Shown here: positions 12,801-24,050 of the stretch, one piece after another | Numbering within the stretch: position 1 is the first letter of the stretch | How the letters are laid out: every line of letters starts with the position of its first letter | Assembly: GCF_910592395.1 (NCBI RefSeq) | Contig: NC_088309.1 | Location: 22,880,599-22,944,598, forward strand | Direction: 5' to 3' | DNA: 64,000 bases | Source of the DNA: Lineus longissimus | Lineage: Eukaryota > Nemertea > Pilidiophora > Heteronemertea > Lineidae | Notes under the pieces: model-generated | Told to the model about the DNA's origin: nothing | Database searches by the model: none | The model's input: only the letters and a program-made list of their open reading frames with translations | Translations under genes and position numbers: made by a program

Positions 12801-12940
12801 ATCTAATTCTCTTATGACAACCATGGTCAGATTAGTGTTCCATGGTGTTTTTAAGTCGCACAAGCTCGTGAAAGATCACAAAAACCATGCCCAAAGATGA
12901 CTGAAATCAACTTAGACTTGCTGCCTCTTTGCTAACAGTA
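9819..12940. other. Non-coding, nothing recognised
   Basis: Several 60-115 codon open frames occur here (for example minus 10,030-10,377 and plus 10,848-11,105). None shows a known domain, consistent composition or a plausible splice context. Short direct repeats ccctttcaatcagaattt occur at about 12,425-12,490. Confidence 0.4.
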
Positions 12941-13229
12941 ATGAAACGGCCAGGGCCAACGTGCTCACCGTGTAGATATTTGATTGTTAGGAATTCATCC
13001 TGGTTAAGAAACATGCTACATGTATAGTATATAGGTCAAACCAAAGTTAGTACATGTATAACATTTGATGCATCGTCGCTTGGAGCACCTAACATCAAAA
13101 TATCATCGAAAACAAGTAACTAATAAGCAACATTTAGCACTTTTCACCTTTTTTAGTTTGGGCCTTCTGGTGGCCAGGTGGAGGATATGATCGGATATCG
13201 AAATTCGGTGTCTGAGGTTACATGACATA

Positions 13230-13911
13230 AGCCGCGTTCACACTGGGGGTTTATACTGAATCGAAACCGGAATAAGGCGCTATTCAACTTCGGTGCGTCA
13301 CACTTGATTCGGTATAAATTACCTTTATACCGCTCTAGCGAAACCAGGATTTGTATCGACATCGATGCGCTACAACCAAAGCGATACAGCTAAGCCGCAA
13401 TATAATTACAGTGTGACCTCTTTATTAGTTTATTCCGCAACAAGGTGGATGACTCATCAAGCCGCGCAGGCGCAGTAGCTAATGTCACCTCTATTTCCGT
13501 TTTAGCGTATGGAGAAAACGTGTTGAAAATTTTGTCATTTCTACCACTTACTTTGAAGTATTTAGGCCCTAATTTGGTGTAATGGCGGCGAGAGGTGAAA
13601 CTTGGGGTATTCCAGAGAGGCTGCTGCTCCTGCAGATCTGGCGTGATGAGGATGTTGAGGGCCAACTGACTGGTGTGCACCACAACACACCAGTTTACGA
13701 TCAGGTGAATGAATGACCTTCACCCTGCAGGGCAGTTTTCTTATCTAACGTATAGGTGGCGTATGTCTATTGCGGATTGAGTGTGACGCGGTTTGTTTCG
13801 CATCGATGTCGGTTTCAAGTGCAGTGTGACCCGAACCAATACAGTGAAATTGGTTTCGGTATTTCGGAATAGGGAAGTCGGCATGAATGCGAAACAAGTG
13901 TGAACGCAGCT
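13230..13911 (+). mobile_element. Non-autonomous DNA transposon with AGCYGCGTTCACACT inverted ends
   Basis: The left end is AGCCGCGTTCACACT and the right end is AGTGTGAACGCAGCT, inverted repeats differing at one base. ATA flanks both sides (13,227-13,229 and 13,912-13,914). Sister repeat modules show the unfilled site as gacgtagggagtcatg (16,211 region) and ggcgtagggagtcatg (14,210 region), which supports insertion with a 3-bp duplication. A Myb/SANT-like first exon lies inside. PIF/Harbinger derivatives carry such a second gene, so that superfamily is my inference; the exact TWA target rule is not met. Confidence 0.65.
13582..13704 (+). pseudogene. Myb/SANT-like (trihelix) DNA-binding domain, isolated first exon
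   Basis: The 41-codon frame starts MAARGETW and continues with LLLLQIW, RDEDVEGQL and NTPVYDQ before a GTGAAT donor. It follows the first helices of the Myb/SANT-like domain (W, then LL..W.....V..QL, then N..VY) found in Harbinger-linked and MSANTD-type proteins. No downstream exon lies within the 682-bp transposon, so it is probably a fragment captured or left by internal deletion. I know the family by motif only, and no function is implied. Confidence 0.5.
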
Positions 13912-15383
13912 ATAGGGAGTCATGTGTAACACATTTCAAGTTCACAGCTTTAGCATTTAAGAAACGTGCCATAGTTACACTCAAACGGCCAATTTACGCC
14001 ATTTGACCTATGTCACCTTGAAAATTAGGTAAAATCAAAAACCAGCAGGAAAATATGATGTATCCTTGCAAGGAGAACCTACCATGAAATATCATTGAAA
14101 CCAAGTCACTAACAAGCGCCATATTGCACTTTCTTCTTATAGTTTTGGCCCCCTGGTGGCCAAGTCGAGATTCAGATCAGACCGAAACTCGGTGTCAGTG
14201 GTTATATGGCGTAGGGAGTCATGCCCACCAAATTTCTAGTTCATTGCTTCCAATGGCTAATTTATACAATTTGACCTCTGTGACCTTGAAAATTAAGTCA
14301 AATCAAAAACCCGTATATATGTGATGTATCTCTGCTAGGAGAAGCTACCATAAAAATTTAATCAAAAACGAGTCACTCATAAGAGAGATATCACACTTCT
14401 TAGATTTTCACTTCTGGGGCTTTGGTGGTCAGAATCAGATCGGACCGAAATTTAGTCTCCGAGGTCATTTGACCTAGGGGTACATAGGTACACGATTTCA
14501 AGTCAGTAACACCAGGGGTGAGTAAAAATGCTGCTATTACCTAACGGTGACGCTGATACCGAACTTGACCTCTGTGACCTTGAAGAGTTGGTCAAATCAA
14601 AAACCTGGGTTATATTTCAAACACCCTTATAAGATGCATCTACGGTAAAATGTTCATGATTCTAGCTAGCAGCATTCATACGATATAGCCAAAAATATGT
14701 TTTCAAAGAGCGCCACCTATATGGCAGACAAGCAGTCAAATTGCGCTTATTTTCATTATGAAAAAAGGTCTTGCCTAGGGGTTGGCCGTCACAGCAAGTA
14801 TGAACCTTCTAGGTCAAGTGGTTTCCACTTCTGGCCCCCTGGTGGTCAAGAATCAGATCGGACTGAAATTTAGTCTCCGAGGTCATTTGACCTAGGGGTA
14901 CATAGCTGCACGATTTCAAGTCAGTAACACCAGGGGTGAAAAAACATGCTGCTAGTACCTAACCGCGATGCCGATACTTAACTTTGACCTCTGTGACCTT
15001 GAAGAGTTGGTCAAATCAAAAACCTGGGTTATATTTCAAACACCCTTATAAGATGCATCTACGGTAAAATTTTCATGATTCTAGCTAGCAGCGTTCATAC
15101 GATATAGCCAAAAGTATGTTTTCAAAGAGCGCCACCTATCTGGCAGACAAGCAGTCAAATTGCACTTATTTTTTTCATTTTGAAAAAAGGTCTTGCCTAG
15201 GGGTTGGCCAACACAACAAGTATGAACCTTCTAGGTCAAGTGTTTATGAAACATGGCACTCTTTTGTCAATAGTTAACGACAAACGACGACATCGACGGA
15301 TGACGACAATGGCGGACGACGACGACGACGGACGACGGACGCCACGGTATCGTAAAAGCTTCCCTGAACAGTGAGCTAAAAAT

Positions 15384-15963
15384 GATGCAGCGAAGGTGAA
15401 GTTGTTGACCATGTTTTTAGAGATCATGAAAAGACACTGTAGAGTTTGGGCAAACTGCTCTCAGTTCGGGGACGGAGTGAGCTACCCACTTCCGATACCC
15501 AATGCCGATATTGGGCGCATGAAGATCCCGATTAAAATGCAAACCCAACTGACAATACTCTATTAAGACTAATCTTTGGTAAAGATCTTGGGTAAAGGGC
15601 TTCATTTAAACTACCAGGAAGCTGATGTCCTGAGCAACATGAGGAGTTCTTGATAGCCCATGCCTTGGTTGCCTCTGCAAATACCTCAAATATTGACAGC
15701 AGTATGATAGAACACTTTGAGAAAGACCAGGTCATGCAATTTCATTAATTTCCCTCCCAAAATCGCTCCAGAATTCCAAAACTAAAGCCCAACAAGATAT
15801 ACTTTATCAATTTCGACTCTCAGGAGAAGTCTTGTTATCTAACTGTAATTATATCTCAAATATAACATTGGGAAATTGTTTTATAATCGAAGAGCCCCTT
15901 GTACAGTGTTTATGTTCATGATCTCTAAATCAGGCCAATGTCTTCACCAGAGTAAGGACATTT
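15384..15963. other. Spacer between composite repeats A and B
   Basis: The spacer has no shared modules with A or B, and overlapping minus-strand frames of 60-70 codons without family resemblance. I see nothing further. Confidence 0.4.
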
Positions 15964-16886
15964 AAAAATGAAGTGGCAAGGGGCCTTTGTGGTCACCGTA
16001 TAAATATTTGGTGGATAGGAATTCATCCTGGTTAAGAAACATGCTACATGTATAGTATATAGGTCAAACCAAAGTCGGTATGACGACATGTGATGTATCC
16101 TTGATTGGAGTACCTTCCATAAAAATATCATTGAAAACAAGTCCCCAATGAGAGAGATATCGCACTTTTGTACCTCCTGGTGGGCAAGTCGTGAATCAGA
16201 TTCAATGTCAGAGGTTATATGACGTAGGGAGTCATGTGTACCAAATTTAAAGTTCATAGCTTTAGCGGTAAGGAACGTGCCACAATAATTACACTCAAAT
16301 GGCCACTTTACGCCATTTCACCTCCGTGACCTTGAAAACATGGTCAAATCAAAAACCTGTATGATATGTGATGTATCATTGCTAGGAGAACCTACCATAA
16401 AAATGTTATCGAAACGTGTCACTCATAAGAGAGATATCACACTTTTTAGGTTTCCACTTCTGGCCCCTGGTGGCCAACTCAAGATTCGGATCAGACCGAA
16501 ATTCGGTATCAGAGGTAACATGACATATAGGGAGTCAGTCATGTGTACCAAATCTCAAGCTAATAGCTTCAGCGGTTAAGAAACGCGCCATAGTTACAAT
16601 CAAACGGCCAATTTATGCCATTTGACCTCAGTGACCTTGAAAATCAGGTCAAATCAAAAACCTGTGGGATATGTGATGTATCCTTGCTAGGAGTACCTAC
16701 CATAAAAATATCATCAAAATTTATTATCAGAGGTCACCTGGCCTGAGGGGTCCTGTGTACAAAGTTCACAGCTCTAGCGGTTAAGTAACGTGGCACTGTT
16801 TTTAAAACAGGATACAGACGATCACGACGATGACGGACAACGGACACAGAGGTGTTGTATAGACTCCTCTACGGTGAGCCAAAAAC
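15964..16886 (+). repeat. Composite interspersed repeat, copy B
   Basis: It opens with aaatgaagtggcaaggggcc and the same ggaattcatcctggttaaga and catgctacatgtatagtata words found in copy A at about 12,992-13,035. It closes with gtgagccaaaaa at 16,874-16,885, preceded by a degraded gacgatgacggacaacggac tract. Two to three internal modules carry the ggtcaaatcaaaaacctg and gaccttgaaaa words. Confidence 0.7.
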
Positions 16887-16972
16887 AAAAACTAATTCGG
16901 TTGTATTACCATGCAGTGGCATCCTTTTGCCTTGTCATAAGTGGAGCTTTCCCCGAGTCCTCAAAAGATTGT

Positions 16973-17049
16973 CATTAAAGTCTTTCAGAGCGACTGACGA
17001 TCCTTTAGGTCATTAGAGTCTTTCAGAGTGACTGACGATCCTTTAGGTG
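16973..17049 (+). repeat. 39-bp tandem duplication
   Basis: Two adjacent copies of attaragtctttcagag followed by tgacgatcctttaggt start at 16,973 and 17,012 and differ at three or four bases. Confidence 0.8.
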
Positions 17050-17203
17050 TCCACTTCACATGTGCAGCAAACACGTTCCTTTTCTGAGAAGGTTCTGCAT
17101 GCCTTAATTGGTCTGGCAAAGGCATCGTCTCTGGACATCGGGGAGTCTCTACTGCAACATAAAAATCAAATATCATTAATTTGCTGTTGCGGTGTTTATA
17201 CTA

Positions 17204-18316
17204 TTTTTAGCTCACCTCTTAGCAGAGGTGAGCTTATCCCATACCGTGGCGTCCGTCGTCCGTCGTCGTTGTCGTTGTCGTCGTCGTCCGTCGTCCGTTA
17301 GCAGGGCACGTTTCGTAACTGTTAGAGCTATTGAGTTGAAACTTGGTACACATGTACCCTTATGTAATGACACCTTGGAGACCAAGTTTCGGTCTGATTC
17401 GTTTCATGGTTTGGCCACCAGGGGGCCAAACGTTAAAAGTGAAAATATCTCCCTTAATAGTAGTCGGGAAATTTTGAAAAAAATATGGTAGGTACTTCTA
17501 GCAAAGGTGCATCATATATCCTCCGGGTTTTTGATTTGACCTCCTTTTCAAGGTCACAGAGGTCAAATGGTGTAAATTGGCCGTTAGGATGTAACGATGG
17601 CACGTTTCTAAACTCAATGACTATTGATACCAAATTTGGTACACATTTACCCCTTAGTCAGGTGATCTCAGGGACCAAAGTTTGGTCCAATATGATTCAC
17701 CACTTGACCACCAGGGGGCAAAATCCAAAAACCTTAAAAATGTGGTTATTCCTTAACTTCTTGCCCGATTGCCACCAATTTGATATCATGGGTACATCTA
17801 ACCACCATACAGTACATGTCACACAGGTTTTTAATTTGACCTTCTTGTCAAGGTCACAGAGGTCAAATGGCATAAATTTGCCGTCAGGCCGTAACTATGG
17901 CACGTTTCTTAACTGCAATGACTATTGATCACAAATTATGTACCCCTTGGTCAGGTGATCTCAGGTACCGAAGTTTGGTGCGATCTGATTTGCCGTTTGG
18001 CCTCCAGGGAGGGGGCCAAATCCTAAATTCTTCAAAATGCCATTATTCCTAGTAATGACTTGCCCGATTGGCACCAATTTTATATCATAGGTACATCTAA
18101 TTCCAACAAACATTCAATGTGTCACCCGGGTCTTCTTTGATTTGACCTACTTTTCAAGGTCACAGAGGTTGAATGTACTGTAAATTGGCCATTTTGGGGA
18201 AATTGTAATTGCTTGGACCTACATCAAACCTAACACTACATGACACAATACCATGCTCTTTATCCATCTTTCCTCCACATGAGGTGAGCACAATGGCCCT
18301 GGCCATTTCATTTTAT
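17204..18316 (-). repeat. Composite interspersed repeat, copy C (inverted relative to A and B)
   Basis: It starts tttttagctcacctc, the complement of the A and B right end, then a ccgtcgtccgtcgtcgttg tract. It ends gaggtgagcacaatggccct plus ggccatttcatttta, the complement of the A left end. Three modules hold caaggtcacagaggtcaaat, the complement of the module word in A and B. The cctcttagcagagg stretch at the left end is a short palindrome. No coding capacity. Confidence 0.7.
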
Positions 18317-18850
18317 ACCAGTCACGGAGTCGAGCACAATGTCTGCCCTCAGTCGATGTCTGTTGTCATTCGTCAATAAGCAGTTTACGAAACAGTGGCC
18401 TGTTTCTTCACCACAAAAGCTATGATCTTGAAACCTCACACATAATAAACCCTAGGTCTACTATGACAACCAATACAGGTCCAATTTGGTCCTTGAATTG
18501 ACTTGCCAAGGACCAAAACTGAAAACTCAAGAAGCATGAAAGGTCCTGAACTTATGACCATATCATCTGTAAATTTTAATCACATTTGACTAGACATATG
18601 TTAGACATACTTCTCAAGGTGTAAGTCAGTTACTCAAATTGCTAAGCCATGATGATGTCTGTTGGTCTCTAATTCAGTGTGCATGTATGCTGGGGTCAGT
18701 TGATCTCTGACAATTTTTGGGGTCGAATCTGAATCACTTTATATCCAAATAACTAAGTAGAGGCAATATTCCTTGACATCTTGCTGGATAGCCTTGCACT
18801 TTTGGCTCATAGGTACTACAAGTCTTTGCAATACGACCGTTTGTGTCACC
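18317..18850. repeat. Possible diverged relative of the composite repeats
   Basis: gtcgagcacaatgtctgccc and the phrase order (gtttacgaaac, then ctatgatcttgaaacct, then ggtccaatttggtcc) echo the layout of copy C without close identity. It may be an older member of the same family; the match is loose. Confidence 0.3.
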
Positions 18851-19694
18851 TTTCATTGTCATTGTCTGTCTTCTTCGTCTGTCTAAAATTCACGTAACTG
18901 TATGTGGCCTGTTTAAAAAAAACCCACTTGATCACATGACCACCCCCCCCCCCCAGGTCAGATCAGGGCCGGAGAAGCGAACATTAACCCCTGATTTCCT
19001 CAGGATGATGTTTAGATGGCTTTGATATGTTCTCGGGATGAAGATATAGACTGTCCTGCATCGGACTCCCCAAAGAAACAGAAAACATGGCTTCCCAATG
19101 GCCACCAAGGAGTGCAATGTCTGACGCGCTAAATGTGATGTGGCCGATGTGGGATGAGGCGCAGTTGCAGAAAGCATTTGTGGGAAGATGTTGTGGCCTT
19201 AAATCCCACTTGGGATAAGGAATCAAAATAAGTAAGTACCCCTAAGTCAGATGATGGTAGGGATCAAAAGTAGGCCAAATGTAATTTTCCCCTGGGCCAC
19301 ATTAAAGAAGTGTTTTATCCCTTTCTGATGGCAAGATAGGAATGATTCTTATTTTACGAGTGCACCAGGCAGCTGATTATGGAAACGTGTTAAGTGCTGT
19401 TATTCTTTATCAGCTTGCTGGATAGTCATGAAGTTGGTATCAGGGGAGGGGGAAATATCTTATAACCACATGTAACATGTCACCAAGAAAATATCTTTGA
19501 CCTATTTTCCAAGTTGGTCGTTTGATGTTAACACATCTTTCAGCCCATTTTCAATCTGGTAAGCACAGTCAGCCTTGGCTATTCATTCTGCATATTTCTA
19601 CATGTACCATATTATCAAAGGAGATAAAAATCTTCTTCTTAACATCAGCATCACTCAAGACATATCCAGAATTTATGCCCACCTTTTCTTGCCG

Positions 19695-19791
19695 TGTGTC
19701 CCTTGTATCCTGTGTCCCTTGTATCCTGTGTCCCTTGCATCCTGTGTCCCTTGCATCCTGGTCCCTTGCATCCTGTGTCCCTTGCATTCTT
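19695..19791 (+). repeat. Minisatellite, 16-bp unit (tgtgtcccttgcatcc), about six copies
   Basis: Units of tgtgtcccttgtatcc and the gcatcc variant run head to tail. One unit has lost two bases. Frames through it are translated repeats and not genes. Confidence 0.9.
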
Positions 19792-19899
19792 GCCTGAAAT
19801 ATAATTGAGTTGAAAAAATAACAAAATAGTTTTTTTGAGGTACTTATATAATCTAAAGAATTCAGATATGCAATATTTTTTGGTGGGGTCAACTTTTGG

Positions 19900-19919
19900 T
19901 GACCTTTGACCTTTGACCT
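19900..19919. promoter_or_regulatory. Three perfect TGACCT half-sites with one-base spacing (double DR1)
   Basis: TGACCT occurs at 19,900-19,905, 19,907-19,912 and 19,914-19,919, each separated by a single T. AGGTCA direct repeats spaced by one base are the classic target of RXR, HNF4 and COUP-type nuclear receptors. Whether it acts as an enhancer is unknown; it could also be decayed repeat DNA. Confidence 0.35.
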
Positions 19920-20379
19920 GTCACCTGGACATCAATATCAGATTCCCTATCATCTAGAGATCCTAAATCATCGTCAAAGTCATCGAATTTGTGAATAATT
20001 TGATCCAATTGTTGTGAATTCCTCGCCATCGCAGAGCCGAACACACTTGATCGCTATAGAAAGATGCAAGTGGCGATCTTGCTGCACAAAAATGTGAGAC
20101 TCGCAATCCAGGGATTCCCCATTGTGATTTACCTGACACCAGGAAAAGAAACCCTCATATTTTATTCCATATTTGGATGACTTAGTGCATTTACTCAACA
20201 ACACATATGATGATGTAGCCGGGGATGACCAAGTAGGATATTCCAGCTGTTTTAAAAGAACATCATCGATATGGCAGTTCAGGGTGGTCGTGGTGGCTCG
20301 TAGGCAGTTTATGGCAACAATGGCTCTTTTGGGTTCAAAGCCAATTTAGAAGTCAAATTCAAAATTTTTTAACTGAAGA

Positions 20380-21125
20380 TTCCATCAAAGCACAGGTAGG
20401 ACTATTGCAATACTAACCTCATTTTGCTCAATCATTGGCTGCAACTCTTTGTTCTTGGGGTCCACTGTGTGCTCTTCTCGGCTGACAAGCTGAGGCCGGC
20501 TCTCTTTCTTCTTCTCCGTCGTGTCAATTTTCAGCGGGTGTATTTATGAGTTTTGTGGTGCACAAGGAGGTAAAGCACACTGTTGTTATCCAAAGAACCC
20601 AATGTCTTCGTCATAAGCACTAAACAGGTTTAGCACTAATCCCACACGGACACGCCTGACATTTCGTCCGACGAAATTCCGCAGGTTAACAACAGGACTT
20701 TAACCCAGTCATTCCATCCCCCTCGAGATCAGGTAGGGGATCGCTGGCCAGCTATTGCTTACTATTGTTAACAGTCGTAAGACTTATCCCGCCAACACTC
20801 TAAAACAAGGGGACCAATTGAATGTCTAGCAACACGCAACTCTAATTACCCACATCAATCAACCACGATGACTCAAGGGGAACACGTACTCTGAACCTAA
20901 GTCCATGTCATCACCGTCGAAACTTAGATGAGGACCGCAGAACAAAGTGGCAAGCATGCCTGGGACCCAGCCACCGCGCTATTGACGTGAGTTAGACTCA
21001 GTCGTAAGTCACGATAACCAAATACACCAAGCGTATAGCTTGAATCGAACCCGATCTATCATTGTCATCGGTCTCCTGGCCTGGCCTGGACAACTGAAAG
21101 CTGAATAGGTAAAACAAGATGATAA
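20380..21125. other. Higher-GC block of unknown origin
   Basis: Composition differs from both sides, with fewer AT runs and many CpG and TCG words. There is no open frame of note and I could not pair its ends as LTRs or inverted repeats. It could be an old transposon piece. Confidence 0.3.
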
Positions 21126-21137
21126 GCAGGAAACACG

Positions 21138-21243
21138 AAAACAACTATACTAGCTAGATAACTAAGATAACTACGATAACTACTCTTAACAACTATACTA
21201 GCTAGATAACTACGATAACTATACTCTAACAACTAGAATAACA
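21138..21243 (+). repeat. Imperfect tandem repeat (aacaactatactagctagat)
   Basis: Two copies of about 50 bp share aacaactatactagctagat and ctacgataact, and a shortened third begins aacaactagaataac. The sequence is low-complexity and taac-rich. Confidence 0.75.
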
Positions 21244-23777
21244 ACAATGGCTACAAAGTAGCACAACATTGATCAATCACACTTCCAGCACTCACTACAG
21301 CCACCAGAGTCCCCCCCCACACCCTTTTCCCATCACACCTTCCACTTGCACACAAACACACACACATTCACACAATATCATACTATGATAACGACTTTTA
21401 AACATCTATTTACCAAATTAGCGGCTAAAGGCATCACTGTCAATCTTATCTTATTTTGAAAAATATAACTTTTCCGAAAACATGATATAGAAATGACTAT
21501 GTAACAACATGTTTTGAGAATGCAAAATATGGATAATTAGTCTCTCCAAAAGCCTTGATCTCTTTGAAGAGTGCACATAATCAAGTCCTTTTCAATATAT
21601 TTTTTATCTAAGGCACAGATAAGTTGACAAATGTCGACTTTTTATCAGTTTGTCAGTTATTTTTCACTTGCCTTTTGGCCCTGCTGGAGTCATTTTACAA
21701 GTTTCTCTGAACAACATCGATTTGACAGTGGCACCTCTATCGACAAATCGAGCAAGTCATAACCTGATACTATACATACCCTTCATCTTGGAAATCATCG
21801 CAGAATCCTCGGTTGCCATCACAGACTGTTCAAGTCATGGTCTGTTGCATCTGTAATGATAAATTGGCACGAATGCAAAATTACAGCATTCCTGCTGGTG
21901 AGCAAATAAGGAAAAATAATTGTTAAAATATATTTTTCATTTTTAGTCATATTAATGTTGCCCTTGGCATAGGCGGGTCATTTCTTTGTATTTGTTGTAG
22001 TTGTGAGCCGGGTCAGGATTCATTACCATGCCAACATGATGATAGCATCACAGCTTCCAACATGGCCTCCTGGAGAATCCGGTCTGGTCAATGGCCGCCG
22101 CGTTAGAAAGACCTGTGGTGGCCATTTTGCAAAGGTTGTAATTATCAAGTGAATCCTCTCAGAACCAGCGGAAGCCAGATAAAAGAAAGTTCTGAGAGTC
22201 TCTTTTGCCATGTGAACAGCTACTATTGGAAGTTTGCAAAACACAATTCAGTGGTGATGAATGTGAATGACTCTGCTTTCCTGGGGGGGGGGGGCCTTTA
22301 GACTTGTTGAACCTTGTGAAATATTTTCTGACCAAAGGCTTGGGAGCCACAGCTGAGAACAGGAGGCTGACATATACTTTCGCAATTTCGACATAGCTAG
22401 GCATTTGACAGTGGCACCTTTATTGATGAATTGGGCGAGTTGAATACCTGATACGTACCAACCGTCTTGAAAATCATACGAGAATCTTCGGTTGCAATTG
22501 CGGACAAGGTTTGTGGCACCTGTAATGATAAATTATGGCACAAAGGCATAAATACAACAATTCTACTATTATGAAATTATTCCCTAAAAATGATGGTTGA
22601 ACTATATTTTTCATTTGTAGTCATGGCTTTTGATTCCTTTTGCAAAGGTCAACTTCATTCCTTTGTAATTCTGTAAATAGATGAGACCTAGCTATAGGTC
22701 ATGACTCATGAAGAGCCAAACAGATGGAAAATTCACAGCTTCCAAAATGGTCTCCCAACTAGAAACTAGAAACAGATAAGTCTGGAATAAGAACTCCAGT
22801 GGCCATATTGCATGGACATTTTTAGCAAGCTGTTCTCCCTCTCAGAAACAGCAAAAAAGTCAAATCATCAAAAAGGGTTCTAAGAGGGAAGTTTTCTCTC
22901 TATCCTGCTGTGTACTGTTCATGGTACTTGTTTCCGGAGTATATTTCTATCACAATTGATGTTGATGACCTATAGTTTCCAAGGTCAAAAAGGTCAAACT
23001 CTAAAATTTCACTGAGGTTGGTTCATTTCACTACTATTTGTCACAGATTTAAATTTTATGTGCAGACATATAAGTTGACCTGATTCAGCAAGATTTTCAT
23101 TTGCCTCAGATTCTTGGCATCTTTAAGTTCTAACTTTACATCTGTTATTAAGATTTCCTAATGGATATGAGACTCATATCAATGTGATGCAGTGAGCTCT
23201 TGGGATGGATATCATGATATAAACGTTGCCTGGCAGATCTGGGGTGAGCGCTCAATCAGCGTTCCTTTATTAGAACAATCAAAGCTTGTCGGAAACGCTT
23301 AGTGCTAAGCATACTCCAGGGGATCGTCAAATGTCAAAATGGACAATATAGATGATGAAAGGATTGTAGCATGAATGGGAAGGTTTCTTAACTCTTTCAG
23401 AAAGGTGCCCAACATCTGATAACAGCTTACTACTGTTGCTGGACAGAAGACACTCTGTCAGTAATAGTTCTATATAGGCCTATATGAAGAAAACACTCCT
23501 TTCCTAAAATGCCCTGGAGTGTCGCGAAAGCACCAGATTGGTGAGGTTTGTTTATTGTTATCTCAAAGCCATTCTACATACATACTCAAAAAAAGGAGTG
23601 AATAGAATAATGCTTATTATTTTGGACTTATCCTGTCTTTGGGTAAACTTTATCAAGGGTACAAGGGTGCAAGAAGGTCTTTCATTTCAGTCCTAAGCAG
23701 GTAAAATTAGGAAGCCAATTCTTGATAAATATTTAAACCACCATCATTATGTAGAGTATTGCTTTCTCTCTTTTCAG
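21244..23777. other. Non-coding sequence before the first readable exon
   Basis: There are no supported exons. An old duplication links about 21,720-21,960 with 22,410-22,650 (tgacagtggcacctctat / tgacagtggcacctttat, then atcgcagaatcctcggttgc / atacgagaatcttcggttgc, then gtaatgataaatt). A gggggggggg run lies at about 22,284. The last bases, tgctttctctcttttcag, are a strong acceptor for the exon at 23,778. Confidence 0.5.
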
Positions 23778-24050
23778 AGTGGTGGCAACAGTCTAACTTT
23801 CGGCCCAGGTATCAACCATGCCAGCATCAACATCACCATTTTTGATGACCCAACAGCTGAAGATGACAAATATTTTGAGGTCAAACTTCTAAATCCGTCA
23901 GGTGGCGCTAGCCTGGGTTTGGGATCAGTTGTGCGGGTGATCATCTCGCACTCCGACGATGCGTATGGCGTATTCAGATTTGCTAACGAGTCTTTCATCA
24001 AGCTGACGACAGAACCTGAGGGCACTGCCCCAACTAAGGTCACACTTATG
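23778..24050 (+). CDS. ADGRV1: ADGRV1 exon 1 in window (residues 1-91), phase 0/0
   Basis: It opens inside a Calx-beta domain (SGGNSLTFGPG, then IFDDPTAEDD in place of the usual D-D-x-P-E acidic loop) and carries the GGASLG turn. It ends at the first strand of the next domain (DDAYGVFRFA ... KVTLM). The acceptor is ctctcttttcag and the donor gtaagt. Confidence 0.9.

Larger units (their letters stand above)
12941..15383 (+). repeat. Composite interspersed repeat, copy A (interrupted by a DNA transposon)
   Basis: The left end reads atgaaacggccagggccaac then gtgctcacc, and the right end gtgagctaaaaa. The same end pair bounds copies B and C, in inverted order in C. Inside are several modules of about 300-420 bp sharing ccctggtggccaag, gatcggaccgaaat, ggtcaaatcaaaaacctg and tgacctctgtgaccttgaa; two (about 14,400-14,820 and 14,825-15,235) are close duplicates. 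A gacgacggacgacggacg tract precedes the right end. No protein is encoded. The copy is split by the element at 13,230-13,911. Confidence 0.7.

Noticed and set aside
17192-17491. Arg/Ser-rich frames across the ccgtcgtccgtcgtc tract
   Set aside because: They are translated simple repeat at the end of composite repeat C and not protein genes.
19522-19808. Frames through the tgtgtcccttgcatcc minisatellite (repeated Cys-Ile-Leu-Cys-Pro)
   Set aside because: The apparent repeat protein is a by-product of the 16-bp tandem unit, present in several frames on both strands.
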